A DNA stretch of 64,000 bases from Curtobacterium sp. VKM Ac-1376 (GCF_015351025.1 NZ_JADKRV010000007.1:62001-126000); one strand, 5' to 3'; counted from the stretch's first letter, positions 24,601-33,813 are shown. Program-made: numbers and translations. Notes: generated by a model not told the origin, from the letters alone.

Positions 24601-26654
24601 GCCGAGGTCCTCGGCACGTCGTCGACGAAGGTGCGCTCCGTCACGAGCACCTCGGGCGCCTCCGGCCCACCGTCACGCGCCCAGGCGCGCACGGTGTTCA
24701 CGAGGTGGAACGCCTCGGCGTCGGCGGTCACCTCGGAAGAGGTCTCGAGCCGCGCCGACCAGTCCGGCTTCGTCAACCCGATCGCCCAGCGCGAGGTGGC
24801 CCGTGCGCTCGTCGGGTCGTCCGAGCGGATCCGGTAGGTCTCGCGGGCGTCCTCGGTGAAGACCAGGCCGTCCGGGTAGACCCGTCCGCCGCCGTACCCT
24901 GGGTCGACGTCGAGCGTCCACTCTCCCGTCTCGACGTCCTGCGTCACGGTGCGTTGCGGCAGTGGTTCGCTCTGGGCGACCCGCTCGACCACCAGCGGGT
25001 CGGAGCGCGCGGGGCCGGCGAAGACCACCCCGTCGTCGGTCGTCCGGGTCCAGGTCGGCAGGGTGACGCTCGAGGCCGACGGGTCGATCGTCACGGTGGC
25101 CACGGTGCCGTGCGGCCACACCCACGGCCAGTACGACGACGAGACCGCGATGCGCAGGCGGTGCCCGGCGGCGAAGCGGTGTCCGGTCGAGACCAGGCGC
25201 ACGGGCAGCTCGACGGTCGTCCCGGGCACCAGCGGGTCGTCGCGGTCCATGCCATCCCGTTTCGAGGCGTTCAGCACGCCCCGGGTCACGAGCGTCGACG
25301 AGCCGTCGGGCGCGACGTCGCACAGGCGCACCGTCAGGGTGGCCCGGGGCTGGTCGCTGGTCACGGACAACCGGACGAGCACGTTGCCGAGCAGGTCGAA
25401 GGCGTTCCCGACGGGCAGGTCGAAGCAGACCGACCGGCCGTCCTCCTCGCGCTGGTCCGGTGGCAGGTCCGTGGCGTTGCCGAACGGGAAGAAGCGGCCG
25501 GCGTCCGCACCGGTGTGCTGCGGCGACCGCACCACCACCGGCCCGAGGTCACCGCCGCGCAACGCCGCGAACGGCAGGATCCGCTCGTGCGTCGCCGAGG
25601 AGGGCCAGGCCTCGGCACCGACCCACCGACCGCGTCGCGCCTCGTAGTAGGCCGCCGGCGGTTCGCCCTCGTTGATCCAGGCCCGGAGCGCTGGGTCCCG
25701 CTCGACACCGGTGTCCTCGCCCTTGAGCCAGCGGTCCCACCAGCGCAGGGTCTCCTGCAGGAACCCGATCGAGGGTCCCGGCGCGAGCCCGCGGTCCGGG
25801 TACTGGTGCGACCACGGCCCGACGATGCCCTTCACCGGAGCGTCGACGTTCGCCACGAGCCGGAGCACGGCGTCCCGGTACGGGTCCGCCCAGCCGCCGA
25901 CGGCGAGCACCGCGGCGTCGATGGTGCCGTAGTCCTCGGCGGCGCTGCCGTGCCGCCAGTAGTCGTCGCGCTCCTGGTGCGCGAGCCACACCGGCGTCAT
26001 CGGCCTGTTCGCCTCGAGGCGCTCCCGCCAGCGCTCGATCCACCCCGGTCCGACGATCTCCGGCCGGGGCGGGCGCGAGTTGAACGCGAACATCGTCGCG
26101 CCCCACGCCGCCATGTCGATGCCGAGCACGGCGCCGCCGACGTAGTGCACGTCGTTGTCGTACCGGTCGTCGGTCGAGCAGACGGTGACGATCGCCCGGA
26201 GCGCTGCCGGCGCGCGGGCCGCCAGCTGCAGCGCGTTGAAGCCGCCCCACGAGATGCCGAACATGCCGACCGCGCCGGTCGACCACTCCTGCTCGGCGAG
26301 CCAGGCGATCACGGCCTCGCCGTCCCGCAGTTCCTGCTCGCTGTACTCGTCGTCGAAGGCGCCGTCGGACGACCCGGTGCCGCGGATGTCGACCCGCACC
26401 GAGGCGTACCCGTGCTGTGCGTACCAGGGGTGCCGCTCCGAGTCGCGGGGCGCGGTCCAGTCGTCGAGCCGGTACGGCAGGTACTCGAGCAGCACCGGCA
26501 CGGGGCCGTCGGACGACACCGGGGACCAGATCCGGGTGTGCAGCCGCACGCCGTCGGGCATCGGGATCCACTCGTCGCGGACCGACACCCCCTCGGGCAG
26601 CGCGTCCGGGTCGCCGATGGCGGTGAAGGTGGCGGGAGTGCCCCCGTCGGTCAT
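24597..26654 (-). CDS. CocE/NonD-family alpha/beta hydrolase (S15 X-Pro dipeptidyl-peptidase-like)
   Basis: 685 residues. The hydrolase domain (about 25-350) contains VRVDIRGTGSSDGAF, the nucleophile elbow GISWGGFNALQ and VGGWADPYRDAVL with the catalytic Asp, then GPWSHQYP with the His. A jelly-roll C-terminal domain follows (LPVRLVSTGHRFAAGHRLRI), as in X-Pro dipeptidyl peptidases and cocaine esterase. No signal peptide, so it acts in the cytoplasm. It overlaps the ATPase gene by 4 nt, suggesting it cleaves the imported peptide or ester. Confidence 0.85.
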   Translation of the reverse strand: MTDGGTPATFTAIGDPDALPEGVSVRDEWIPMPDGVRLHTRIWSPVSSDGPVPVLLEYLPYRLDDWTAPRDSERHPWYAQHGYASVRVDIRGTGSSDGAFDDEYSEQELRDGEAVIAWLAEQEWSTGAVGMFGISWGGFNALQLAARAPAALRAIVTVCSTDDRYDNDVHYVGGAVLGIDMAAWGATMFAFNSRPPRPEIVGPGWIERWRERLEANRPMTPVWLAHQERDDYWRHGSAAEDYGTIDAAVLAVGGWADPYRDAVLRLVANVDAPVKGIVGPWSHQYPDRGLAPGPSIGFLQETLRWWDRWLKGEDTGVERDPALRAWINEGEPPAAYYEARRGRWVGAEAWPSSATHERILPFAALRGGDLGPVVVRSPQHTGADAGRFFPFGNATDLPPDQREEDGRSVCFDLPVGNAFDLLGNVLVRLSVTSDQPRATLTVRLCDVAPDGSSTLVTRGVLNASKRDGMDRDDPLVPGTTVELPVRLVSTGHRFAAGHRLRIAVSSSYWPWVWPHGTVATVTIDPSASSVTLPTWTRTTDDGVVFAGPARSDPLVVERVAQSEPLPQRTVTQDVETGEWTLDVDPGYGGGRVYPDGLVFTEDARETYRIRSDDPTSARATSRWAIGLTKPDWSARLETSSEVTADAEAFHLVNTVRAWARDGGPEAPEVLVTERTFVDDVPRTSA

Positions 26655-28438
26655 GCGTCCTCCCAGTTGCGGATGCGGTGTCCGTCGCCGTGGTCCGTCC
26701 AGCCGTCGGCGTGCCGCCACCGCGGCACCCCGTCACCGACGTCGGGCAGCGTCGTGCTGCCGGGTTCGAGCGTCGCAGCGAGGAGCGTCGACGTGTACGG
26801 GTGGTTCGGCCCGGTGAAGACCTGCTCGGTCGGCCCGACCTCGACGATCCGACCGCCGGTCATCACGGCGACCCGGTCGGCCACACCCCGCACGACGGCG
26901 AGGTCGTGGCTGATGAACAGGCAGGCGAGCCCCCGGTCGCGCTGGAGGTCGGCGAGGAGCGCGAGGATCCCCGCCTGCACCTGCACGTCGAGCGCGGTGG
27001 TGATCTCGTCGGCGATGACCAGCGACGGCCCGGCTGCCAGCGCCCGGGCGATCCCGACCCGCTGCCGTTGCCCGCCGGACAGCTGCGCGGGCAGGCGCTC
27101 GGCGAACTCGGGGTCGAGTCCCACCTGCGTCAGCAGCTCGCCGACGCGCTCCCGCGACGACGAGCCGGTGAACAGCCGCAGCGGCCGGGCGATGGCCGCG
27201 CCGACGGTGCGTCGTGGGTTCAGCGAGGTGTCCGCGTTCTGGAACACCAGCTGCACCGCCCGGCGCAGGTCCGCCGATCGCCCGGCGACCGGCTCGCGCA
27301 GGTCGCCGCGCGTCGCGCCGTCGTCGTACGTGAAGCTGCCGGACTCGGCGGGCACCAGGCCGGCCAGCGCCGTCGCGAGCGTCGACTTGCCGCTGCCGGA
27401 CTCGCCGACGACGGCGAGTGTCTCGTGCGCGGCGATCGTGAAGGAGACTCCGTCGACGGCGGCCGGCAGGCCGCGGCCGTAGCGGATCACCAGGTCGTCC
27501 GCGGTCACCACGGGGCGGTCGGAGCGATCGGGAGGCACGGTGCCGGTCGCCGTGGAGCCGCCGGTCCCGGGGACGGTCCCGTCTTCGGACACGGCTCGCA
27601 AGCCTCCCGGCCGTCGCCCGTCCGGCACCGCGGCCAGCAGGGCGCGCGTGTACTCGTGCTGCGGGGCGGCGAAGAGCCCCGCCGTGGCGGCGTGCTCGAC
27701 GATCTCGCCGGCACGCATGACGGCGATCTCGTCCGCCATCGCGGAGACCACGCCGAGGTCGTGACTGACGAGCAGGACGGCCATGCCGAGCTGTCGGCCG
27801 AGGTCCGCGACCAGGTCGAGGACGGCGGCCTGGGTCACCACGTCGAGCGCGGTGGTCGGCTCGTCGAGCACCAGGACCCGCGGCCGGGCCGCGACGGCCA
27901 TCGCGATCGCGACGCGCTGCTGCTGCCCACCCGACAGCTGGTGCGGGTAGCGGCGCACGATCGCGTCCGGGTCCGGCAGCCGGACGAGCCGGACGAGCTC
28001 GGCGACATGCTCCGGGCCGTCGGGCTCCCCGTGGGCGCGGAGGGCCTCGCGGATCTGCTCGCCGACGCGCATCGACGGGGTGAGCGCCTGCCCGGCGTTC
28101 TGCGCGACGACCGAGGCGGTGCCTCCGCGGAGCGCCCGGCGCCCCGCCGGGGACAGCGCGAATACGTCGGCGCCGTCCACCCGGACGGTGCCGGCATCGA
28201 TGGACGACCCGGCGCGCAGGTGCGCGAGGAGCGTGCGCGCGACCGTGGACTTGCCGCTGCCGGACTCCCCGACCAGGCCGAGGGTGCGACCGGCCTCGAT
28301 GGCGAACGAGACGCCCCGGACGACGGGGACGCGCCGCTTGCCGGCGGCGTAGGAGATGGACAGGTCGTCGACGCGGACGATCGCGTCGGGCACGGTCGCC
28401 GTGCCGGCGGACGTCGTGCCGGTGTCGGTGCGGGTCAT
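26651..28438 (-). CDS. Dipeptide/oligopeptide ABC transporter ATP-binding protein, fused double ATPase
   Basis: 595 residues with two complete ABC ATPase domains. Walker A GESGSGKST occurs at 57-65 and again near 345. ABC signatures are LSGGQQQRVAIAMA and LSGGQRQRVGIARA; Walker B VLVLDEPTTALD and VIADEITTALD. This fuses the DppD-like and DppF-like subunits into one chain, so a single protein energises the importer. In the second Walker B segment the residue before the catalytic Glu is Asp (VIADE), still functional. It overlaps its neighbours by 4 nt on both sides. Confidence 0.92.
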   Translation of the reverse strand: MTRTDTGTTSAGTATVPDAIVRVDDLSISYAAGKRRVPVVRGVSFAIEAGRTLGLVGESGSGKSTVARTLLAHLRAGSSIDAGTVRVDGADVFALSPAGRRALRGGTASVVAQNAGQALTPSMRVGEQIREALRAHGEPDGPEHVAELVRLVRLPDPDAIVRRYPHQLSGGQQQRVAIAMAVAARPRVLVLDEPTTALDVVTQAAVLDLVADLGRQLGMAVLLVSHDLGVVSAMADEIAVMRAGEIVEHAATAGLFAAPQHEYTRALLAAVPDGRRPGGLRAVSEDGTVPGTGGSTATGTVPPDRSDRPVVTADDLVIRYGRGLPAAVDGVSFTIAAHETLAVVGESGSGKSTLATALAGLVPAESGSFTYDDGATRGDLREPVAGRSADLRRAVQLVFQNADTSLNPRRTVGAAIARPLRLFTGSSSRERVGELLTQVGLDPEFAERLPAQLSGGQRQRVGIARALAAGPSLVIADEITTALDVQVQAGILALLADLQRDRGLACLFISHDLAVVRGVADRVAVMTGGRIVEVGPTEQVFTGPNHPYTSTLLAATLEPGSTTLPDVGDGVPRWRHADGWTDHGDGHRIRNWEDA

Positions 28439-29319
28439 GCGCTGACTCCCTGCTCGGCGCGGTCGACGCCGAGCGACTTGCTCAGCCCGTCTGCCGCGAG
28501 GTTCAGTCCGATCACCAGGGTGGCGAGCGCCACGATCGGGGCGAGGGTGCCGAGCGGCACCACGGTGAGCGCGGTGCGGTTCTCCTGCACCATCAGGCCC
28601 CAGTCCGGCGTCGGCGGGTTCGCACCGAAGCCCAGGAAGGACAGCGACGCGACGAGCAGCACGATCCAGGAGGCCCGCATCGCGTACTCGACGAGCACGA
28701 CGTCGAGCACGTTCGGCAGGATCTCGCGGAACACGATCGACAGTGGCCGCTCGCCCCGGGCGCGGGCCGCGGTGACGTAGTCCTGGGTGATCACGGTGCG
28801 GGCGGCACCGCGGACGACGCGGGTCACCGCGGGCGCGTAGACCACCGTGACGGCGAGGACGATGACCCAGAGACCGGCATCGAAGACCGTCACGACGACC
28901 AGGAGCGCCAGGATCGACGGCACGCTCAGCAGGGCGTCGACGACGCGCATGACGACCTCGTCGAACCAGTTGTCGGCGTAGGCCGTGACGCAGCCGAGCA
29001 CGGTGCCGACCGCGACGGCGATCGTGGTGGCGAGGAACGTCACGGACAGCGCGTACCGGCCGCCGTTCAGTGTGCGGGACAGGACGTCACGGCCGTACTG
29101 GTCGGTACCGAGCCAGTGCCTCCACGTCGGACCGGCGAGCACGTCGCCAGCGTTCGTGGCGACCGGGTCGTGCCCGGCGATGACCGGCGCGAGCAGGGCG
29201 AGGACGACGTGCAGGGCGATGAGGCCGAGCCCGATGTTCAGCGCCGTCGATCCGCGCAGGGGTGCGAGGGCGGCGCCGAGGACGGGGCGCTCGCGGCGGC
29301 GGGGGGCTGTGGCGGTCAT
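28435..29319 (-). CDS. Peptide ABC transporter permease (DppC-like)
   Basis: 294 residues and about six membrane helices. The N-terminal helix is followed by HWLGTDQYGRDVLSRTLNGG, the typical DppC/OppC loop. The EAA motif is in YVTAARARGERPLSIVFREI. ATG 29319 overlaps the DppB-like stop by 4 nt. It forms the membrane channel with the DppB-like protein. Confidence 0.9.
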   Translation of the reverse strand: MTATAPRRRERPVLGAALAPLRGSTALNIGLGLIALHVVLALLAPVIAGHDPVATNAGDVLAGPTWRHWLGTDQYGRDVLSRTLNGGRYALSVTFLATTIAVAVGTVLGCVTAYADNWFDEVVMRVVDALLSVPSILALLVVVTVFDAGLWVIVLAVTVVYAPAVTRVVRGAARTVITQDYVTAARARGERPLSIVFREILPNVLDVVLVEYAMRASWIVLLVASLSFLGFGANPPTPDWGLMVQENRTALTVVPLGTLAPIVALATLVIGLNLAADGLSKSLGVDRAEQGVSA

Positions 29320-30341
29320 GCGGCGGCCTTCCTGGTGGTGCTGCTGGCACCGGAACCCGCGCGGACGCGGGTCCTGGTCCGTCGGCGCCGCTGGCGGGTG
29401 CGCAGCTTCGGGTCGAGGGCGAGCGCGACGAGGTCCGCAGCGAGGTTGCACACGACGTAGATCAGGGCACTGAGCAGGGCGATCGCCTCGATCGTGGGCA
29501 GGTCGCGGTTGAAGACCGACTCGAGCATGAGCTTGCCCATCCCCGGGTAGTTGAAGACGTTCTCGACGACGACCACGCCGCCGAGCAGCCAGGCGACGTT
29601 GAGCGCCACGACGTTGAGCGTCGGCAGCAGCGCGCTCGGCACCGCGTGCTTCCAGACCACGCGGCGCATGGTCAGGCCCTTCAGCTCGGCCGTCGTGACG
29701 AACTCCGACGCCATGACGTCGATCGTGGACGAGCGGGCCGTCCGCACGATGTAGGCGGCCATCGCGAGCGTCAGCACGATGATCGGCAGCCAGATGGTGG
29801 GCAGCAGCTCGGCGACGGTGGCGTCGGTCCCCCGCAGCACGACCGCCGGGAAGACTGGCAGCCCGATCGCGAACAGCAGCACCAGGACCGTGGCGACCAT
29901 GAACTCCGGCACGCTCATCACGACGAGGCTGACGATCGAGATGACCCGGTCGCTGGGACGGCCGCGGCGGACCCCCGCGATCACCCCGAGCGTCAGGGAC
30001 ACCGTGACGCCGACGAGCATGGCGGGCACGGCGATGAGCATGCTGTTCCGGAACGCCGTGAACAGGGTCGGGGCGACCGGCTCGCCGCTGACGAGCGAGG
30101 TGCCGAAGTCGCCGTGTGCCGCGCCCCCGAGCCACTGCAGGTACCGGAGCCAGACGTTCTGGTCGAGCCCGAGCGACTCGCGCAGCTGCTTGACGGCGTC
30201 GGGGGTGGCGTTCTGCCCGAGCAGCTGCTGGGCGACGTCACCGGGGAGCGCCTGCACCGCGAGGAACACGAAGAGCGAGGCGAGCACCACCGTGAGCACG
30301 GCGATGCCGACCCGGCGGAGGACGGGGATGAGGATGTTCAT
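29316..30341 (-). CDS. Peptide ABC transporter permease (DppB-like)
   Basis: 341 residues. N-terminal membrane helix (RVGIAVLTVVLASLFVFLAV), periplasmic-type loop with LRESLGLDQNVWLRYLQWLG, and a helical bundle whose cytoplasmic EAA loop includes FVTTAELKGLTMRRVVWKHA. These are standard for DppB/OppB. A basic, R/T-rich C-terminal tail of about 35 residues extends beyond the family's usual end. ATG 30341 overlaps the lipoprotein gene stop by 4 nt. Confidence 0.9.
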   Translation of the reverse strand: MNILIPVLRRVGIAVLTVVLASLFVFLAVQALPGDVAQQLLGQNATPDAVKQLRESLGLDQNVWLRYLQWLGGAAHGDFGTSLVSGEPVAPTLFTAFRNSMLIAVPAMLVGVTVSLTLGVIAGVRRGRPSDRVISIVSLVVMSVPEFMVATVLVLLFAIGLPVFPAVVLRGTDATVAELLPTIWLPIIVLTLAMAAYIVRTARSSTIDVMASEFVTTAELKGLTMRRVVWKHAVPSALLPTLNVVALNVAWLLGGVVVVENVFNYPGMGKLMLESVFNRDLPTIEAIALLSALIYVVCNLAADLVALALDPKLRTRQRRRRTRTRVRAGSGASSTTRKAAA

Positions 30342-31936
30342 CGGCGCAGTCCGATCCGGAGGTAGTCGAACTCGAAGCCGAACTCCGAGTAGTTCACGAC
30401 GTCACGGGACAGGCCCACGAGCCGGTCGCCGAACATCGGCGTCATGTCCGCGCCGTCCTCGACCACGAGCCGCTGGGCGTCCTGGTAGAGCGTCAGGCGC
30501 TTCGCGTCGTCCATCTCGGCGCGGGCGTCGTCGAGCAGCCCGTCGAAGGTCTCGTTCGACCACGCGCTCTCGTTGTACGAGGACCCGGTGCGGAAGATCT
30601 GGTTGAGCAGCTGGTCGATCGGCCGCCCCGTGAACCAGTAGCTCACCATGAGCGGCTTCTGCATCCAGATCTGCGTGTAGTACGAGTCGGAGCTCGCGTT
30701 GCGGACGGTCAGACGGATGCCAGCGTCGGCCACGGCATCGCGGTAGGCGACGGCCATCGGAGTGAACACCGACTCGTAGCTCGACGTGTAGATCGCCGTC
30801 CGGAAGTCCTCGCGACCCGCCTGCTTGAGCAGCGCCCGGGCCTTGTCCGGATCGTACTCGCGGTGGTCGTCGACGAACGCGGCGAGCTGCGGCGGCACGG
30901 GGTTGTCCCAGCCGGCGGACCCGGTGCCCTGCAGCGCGGTGTCGACGATCTTCCGCGGGTCGTAGGCGAGCTTCATCGCCTGGCGGACCCGCGGGTCGCT
31001 GAACTCGTCGCTCGTCGCGAGCATCGGGATCGTGTACCACTGGGCGTTCTTCGACCGGGCGACCGTCGCACGGTCCGAGGCCGACACCACCCGTGCGGTC
31101 GCGAAGTCCAGGTTCGTCTGCGAGATGAGGTCGATCTGCCCGGCGAGCAGCGCGTTCACCCGCGCGGTGGTGTCCTGGATCGAGTAGAAGTCGATCCCGT
31201 CGAGGGCCGGGCGGCCGGCGAAGTGGTCCGCGAACGCTTCGACGCTGCCGGTGCCTGCCGGGGTGAACGACGACAACCGGAACGGTCCGGTGCCGATGCC
31301 GGTCCGACCGATGTCCGCGATGGCGTCCGCCGGCACGATGTAGCACTGGTACGCGGTCAGCAGGGACGGGAACTCGGCGTTCGGCTTCGTCAGCGCGAAG
31401 CGCAGGGTGTACGGGTCGACGGCGCGCATCGAGTCCGCGTCCATCACCTCGCCGAGCACTCCGGCCTGGGGGCTGCCGGTCTTCTCGTCGAGGATGTGCC
31501 GGATGCTCGCGATGGCGTCGTCGGCGGTGAAGCGCGAGCCGTCGTGGAACGTGACGCCCCGGCGGAGCGAGAAGGTCCACTCGGTGCCGTCGGCGTTCGC
31601 GGACCACTCCTCGGCGAGGTCCGGCACCGGGGCGCCCTGCTCGTCGAGCTTCACCAGGCGGTTGTAGAGCGCGCCGAGGTACTCGTACGCCGACAGCGAG
31701 CTGGCCGAGTCGAGGGTCTCGGCCGCCGACGCGGCGGGACGCGCGATGCGCAGCCGTCCACCGCGACGGGCGACGCCGGTGGCCGCCGCCTCGGGGATGG
31801 TGGGTGTGCCGGCGGCGCCGGAGCTGCACCCGGTGAGCGTGAGCAGGCCGAGGCCGGCCAGACCGGCGGCGCCGGTGAGGAGCGCCCGACGGCTCGGGCC
31901 GTGGGCGTTCCGGGGTTCGGGGACGATGGGCTGCAT
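30338..31936 (-). CDS. Peptide ABC transporter substrate-binding lipoprotein (SBP family 5)
   Basis: 532 residues. The N-terminus has twin arginines (SRRALLTGAAGLAGLGLL) and a lipobox LTGC with the lipidated Cys near residue 37, so it is probably a Tat-exported lipoprotein. The family 5 domain is recognisable from LAEEWSANADGTEWTFSLRR, VTFHDGSRFTADD and TGPFRLSSFTP. It captures peptides or related cationic solutes. ATG 31936 is the first gene after a promoter at 31970-31998. It starts the operon lipoprotein-permease-permease-ATPase-hydrolase-TetR. Confidence 0.9.
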   Translation of the reverse strand: MQPIVPEPRNAHGPSRRALLTGAAGLAGLGLLTLTGCSSGAAGTPTIPEAAATGVARRGGRLRIARPAASAAETLDSASSLSAYEYLGALYNRLVKLDEQGAPVPDLAEEWSANADGTEWTFSLRRGVTFHDGSRFTADDAIASIRHILDEKTGSPQAGVLGEVMDADSMRAVDPYTLRFALTKPNAEFPSLLTAYQCYIVPADAIADIGRTGIGTGPFRLSSFTPAGTGSVEAFADHFAGRPALDGIDFYSIQDTTARVNALLAGQIDLISQTNLDFATARVVSASDRATVARSKNAQWYTIPMLATSDEFSDPRVRQAMKLAYDPRKIVDTALQGTGSAGWDNPVPPQLAAFVDDHREYDPDKARALLKQAGREDFRTAIYTSSYESVFTPMAVAYRDAVADAGIRLTVRNASSDSYYTQIWMQKPLMVSYWFTGRPIDQLLNQIFRTGSSYNESAWSNETFDGLLDDARAEMDDAKRLTLYQDAQRLVVEDGADMTPMFGDRLVGLSRDVVNYSEFGFEFDYLRIGLRR

Positions 31937-31956
31937 TCGGGGGGACCCCTCCAGTA

Positions 31957-31974
31957 ATCGTTCCGGTGAACGAT
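31957..31974. promoter_or_regulatory. Operator-like palindrome over the -10 box of the peptide-uptake operon
   Basis: ATCGTTC-CGGT-GAACGAT is a perfect 7+7 inverted repeat, 21 bp upstream of the lipoprotein start and overlapping the predicted -10 hexamer. Size and symmetry suit a TetR dimer; the TetR gene ending this operon is the obvious candidate. Confidence 0.6.
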
Positions 31975-31998
31975 AGAGGTCCGCGGCCGATCCCCCAA
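31970..31998 (-). promoter_or_regulatory. Predicted sigma-70-type promoter of the peptide-uptake operon
   Basis: On the minus strand TTGGGG (31998-31993) and TATCGT (31975-31970) are separated by exactly 17 bp. Transcription would start about 25 nt before the ATG at 31936. The palindrome at 31957-31974 covers the -10 box, so a bound repressor would block polymerase. Confidence 0.5.
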
Positions 31999-32171
31999 GC
32001 CCGACTTCCGCGCCCGGGCCCGCAGCGGGACGGGCTCGATCCGCGGCGGCGTGCAGATCCGGTGCCGTCGTGGCGCGCACGGTCCGCGCGTCGAACGTTT
32101 ACCAACCCGTTACACGGCGCCCTCCGGCACACGGCATGATCGGGAACGCACCGACGTCCACGAGGAGGACC

Positions 32172-32765
32172 ATGGCCACGTTCACCCGCGGGTTCGGCGG
32201 CCGTCGCGACGACCGCGACGACGCCCGCATCCCGCCCGGTCAGACCCTCGTCCGCGACTGGCCCGTGCTGTCCGCCGGGGCGACGCCCGACATCGAACCG
32301 ACGGACTGGGCGTTCTCGATCCGCACCGAGGCCGGCCTGCACCAGTGGACGTGGGACGAGGTGCACGCGCTCGGCGTCGAGGACGTCACGGTCGACATCC
32401 ACTGCGTGACCCACTGGACCAAGCTCGACATGCCCTGGCGCGGGGTCCCCCTCGACCGCCTGTTCGAAGACGTCGAGACCTCGCTCGACTACTGCATGGT
32501 CCACAGCTACGGCGGCTACACGACGAACGTCCCGCTCGACGAGCTGCTCGACGGCAAGTCCTGGATCGCGTTCGAGGCCGACGGCGAGCCGCTCACGCCC
32601 GAGCACGGCGGCCCCGCGCGACTGCTCGTCCCGCACCTGTACTTCTGGAAGAGCGCCAAGTGGGTGCGCGGCATCGTCATGCAGGCCGACGACGAGCCGG
32701 GCTTCTGGGAGAACGCGGGCTACAACCTGCACGGCGACCCGTGGAAGGAAGAGCGGTACTGGTGA
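32172..32765 (+). CDS. Sulfite-oxidase-like molybdopterin oxidoreductase
   Basis: 197 residues, a single oxidoreductase molybdopterin-binding domain. The Mo ligand Cys lies in VDIHCVTHWTKLDMPWRGV. YCMVHSYGGYTTNVPLDELL and HGGPARLLVPHLYFWKSAKW complete the pterin site. No dimerisation domain, signal peptide or haem domain is present. Such short cytoplasmic proteins in actinobacteria are usually paired with a ferredoxin-reductase-like gene, as here (GTGA overlap). ATG 32172 has GAGGAGG upstream. Physiological substrate unknown. Confidence 0.87.
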   Translation: MATFTRGFGGRRDDRDDARIPPGQTLVRDWPVLSAGATPDIEPTDWAFSIRTEAGLHQWTWDEVHALGVEDVTVDIHCVTHWTKLDMPWRGVPLDRLFEDVETSLDYCMVHSYGGYTTNVPLDELLDGKSWIAFEADGEPLTPEHGGPARLLVPHLYFWKSAKWVRGIVMQADDEPGFWENAGYNLHGDPWKEERYW

Positions 32766-33553
32766 CGCTCCCCGACACCGGCCTGGAGGCACGGGTCGCG
32801 CCCGCCGCACGACCCACCGCGCGCAGGCGGCCGGCCTGGCACCCCGCCACGGTCGCCTCCGTCGGACGCGAGACGACGAACGCGCGTCGGATCGTCCTCG
32901 ACGTCCCGACGTGGCCGGGCAACGACCCCGGTCAGCACCTCGACCTGCGGCTGACCGCCGAGGACGGCTACCAGGCCCAGCGCTCGTACTCGATCGCCTC
33001 GGCCGGCGACTCGACCGACGTCGTGCTCGCCGTCGACCGGGTGGACGGTGGCGAGGTCTCCCCGTTCCTCGTCGACGCCGTCGAGGTCGGTGATGCGCTC
33101 GAGGTCCACGGGCCCCTCGGCGGCTGGTTCGTCTGGCGGCCGAGCGAGTCCACCCGGCCCGTGCAGCTCATCGCAGGAGGTTCCGGCATCGTGCCGCTCG
33201 TCGCGATGGTCACCGCGCACGCCGAGGCCGCCGATCCCGCTCCGTTCCGGCTGCTCGCGGCCGTCCGGACGCCGGACGACGTCTTCTTCCGCGCGGAGAT
33301 CGACCGGGCACTGACAGGCGACGCACCGCTCGAGGTGACGCACGTGTACAGCCGCACCGCGCCTCCAGGGTCCACCGTGCCCGCCGGGCGGTTGACGCGC
33401 GACGCCCTCGCGGCGGCTGTGTTCCCGCCGGATGCCGGAGCACTCGTCTACGTGTGCGGGTCGACGCCGTTCGTCGAACAGGTCCTGCGGTGGCTGGCCG
33501 AACTCGGTCACGACACCAGTGACGTCCGCGCCGAACGGTTCGGGGGCAACTGA
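32762..33553 (+). CDS. FAD/NAD(P)-binding ferredoxin-reductase-like oxidoreductase
   Basis: 263 residues. FAD motif QRSYSIAS (RxYS), then LEVHGPLGGWFVW, NAD(P) motif LIAGGSGIVPLVAMV and the C-terminal YVCGSTPFVEQVLRWLAE. This is the flavin reductase module without an iron-sulfur domain. The GTG start overlaps the molybdoenzyme stop, so the pair is made together and electrons probably pass between flavin and the Mo centre. Its last base overlaps the first of the next gene. Confidence 0.87.
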   Translation: MTLPDTGLEARVAPAARPTARRRPAWHPATVASVGRETTNARRIVLDVPTWPGNDPGQHLDLRLTAEDGYQAQRSYSIASAGDSTDVVLAVDRVDGGEVSPFLVDAVEVGDALEVHGPLGGWFVWRPSESTRPVQLIAGGSGIVPLVAMVTAHAEAADPAPFRLLAAVRTPDDVFFRAEIDRALTGDAPLEVTHVYSRTAPPGSTVPAGRLTRDALAAAVFPPDAGALVYVCGSTPFVEQVLRWLAELGHDTSDVRAERFGGN

Positions 33554-33813
33554 TGGTCATCGTCGACGGCAACGCCCTCGCCGGGGCGCTGGCCGAGGTC
33601 CTCGGGCCGGAGCCGACGGTGATCGAGCTCCGGTGCGCGGGGTGCGACCGCCTCGGCGCAGTCGGGTTGACCACGGTGTACCGGACCGCGATGGGGTCAG
33701 TCGCCCGGTGCCGAGCATGTGACACCGTGCTCGTCACGGTCGTCGAGTCCGGCGAGCAGTGCTGGGTCGGGCTCCCGGGCGCTCGGACGATGGTTTCCGC
33801 ACTGCTGCGCTGA
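33553..33813 (+). CDS. Small zinc-ribbon protein (DUF6510-like)
   Basis: 86 residues. Two cysteine pairs, LRCAGCDR and ARCRACDT, about 24 residues apart, form a likely zinc ribbon. DUF6510-type proteins of this size follow sulfite-oxidase-like/reductase gene pairs in actinobacteria, which is the arrangement here (start overlaps the preceding stop by one base). Role unknown; possibly an assembly or electron-transfer accessory. Confidence 0.7.
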   Translation: MVIVDGNALAGALAEVLGPEPTVIELRCAGCDRLGAVGLTTVYRTAMGSVARCRACDTVLVTVVESGEQCWVGLPGARTMVSALLR

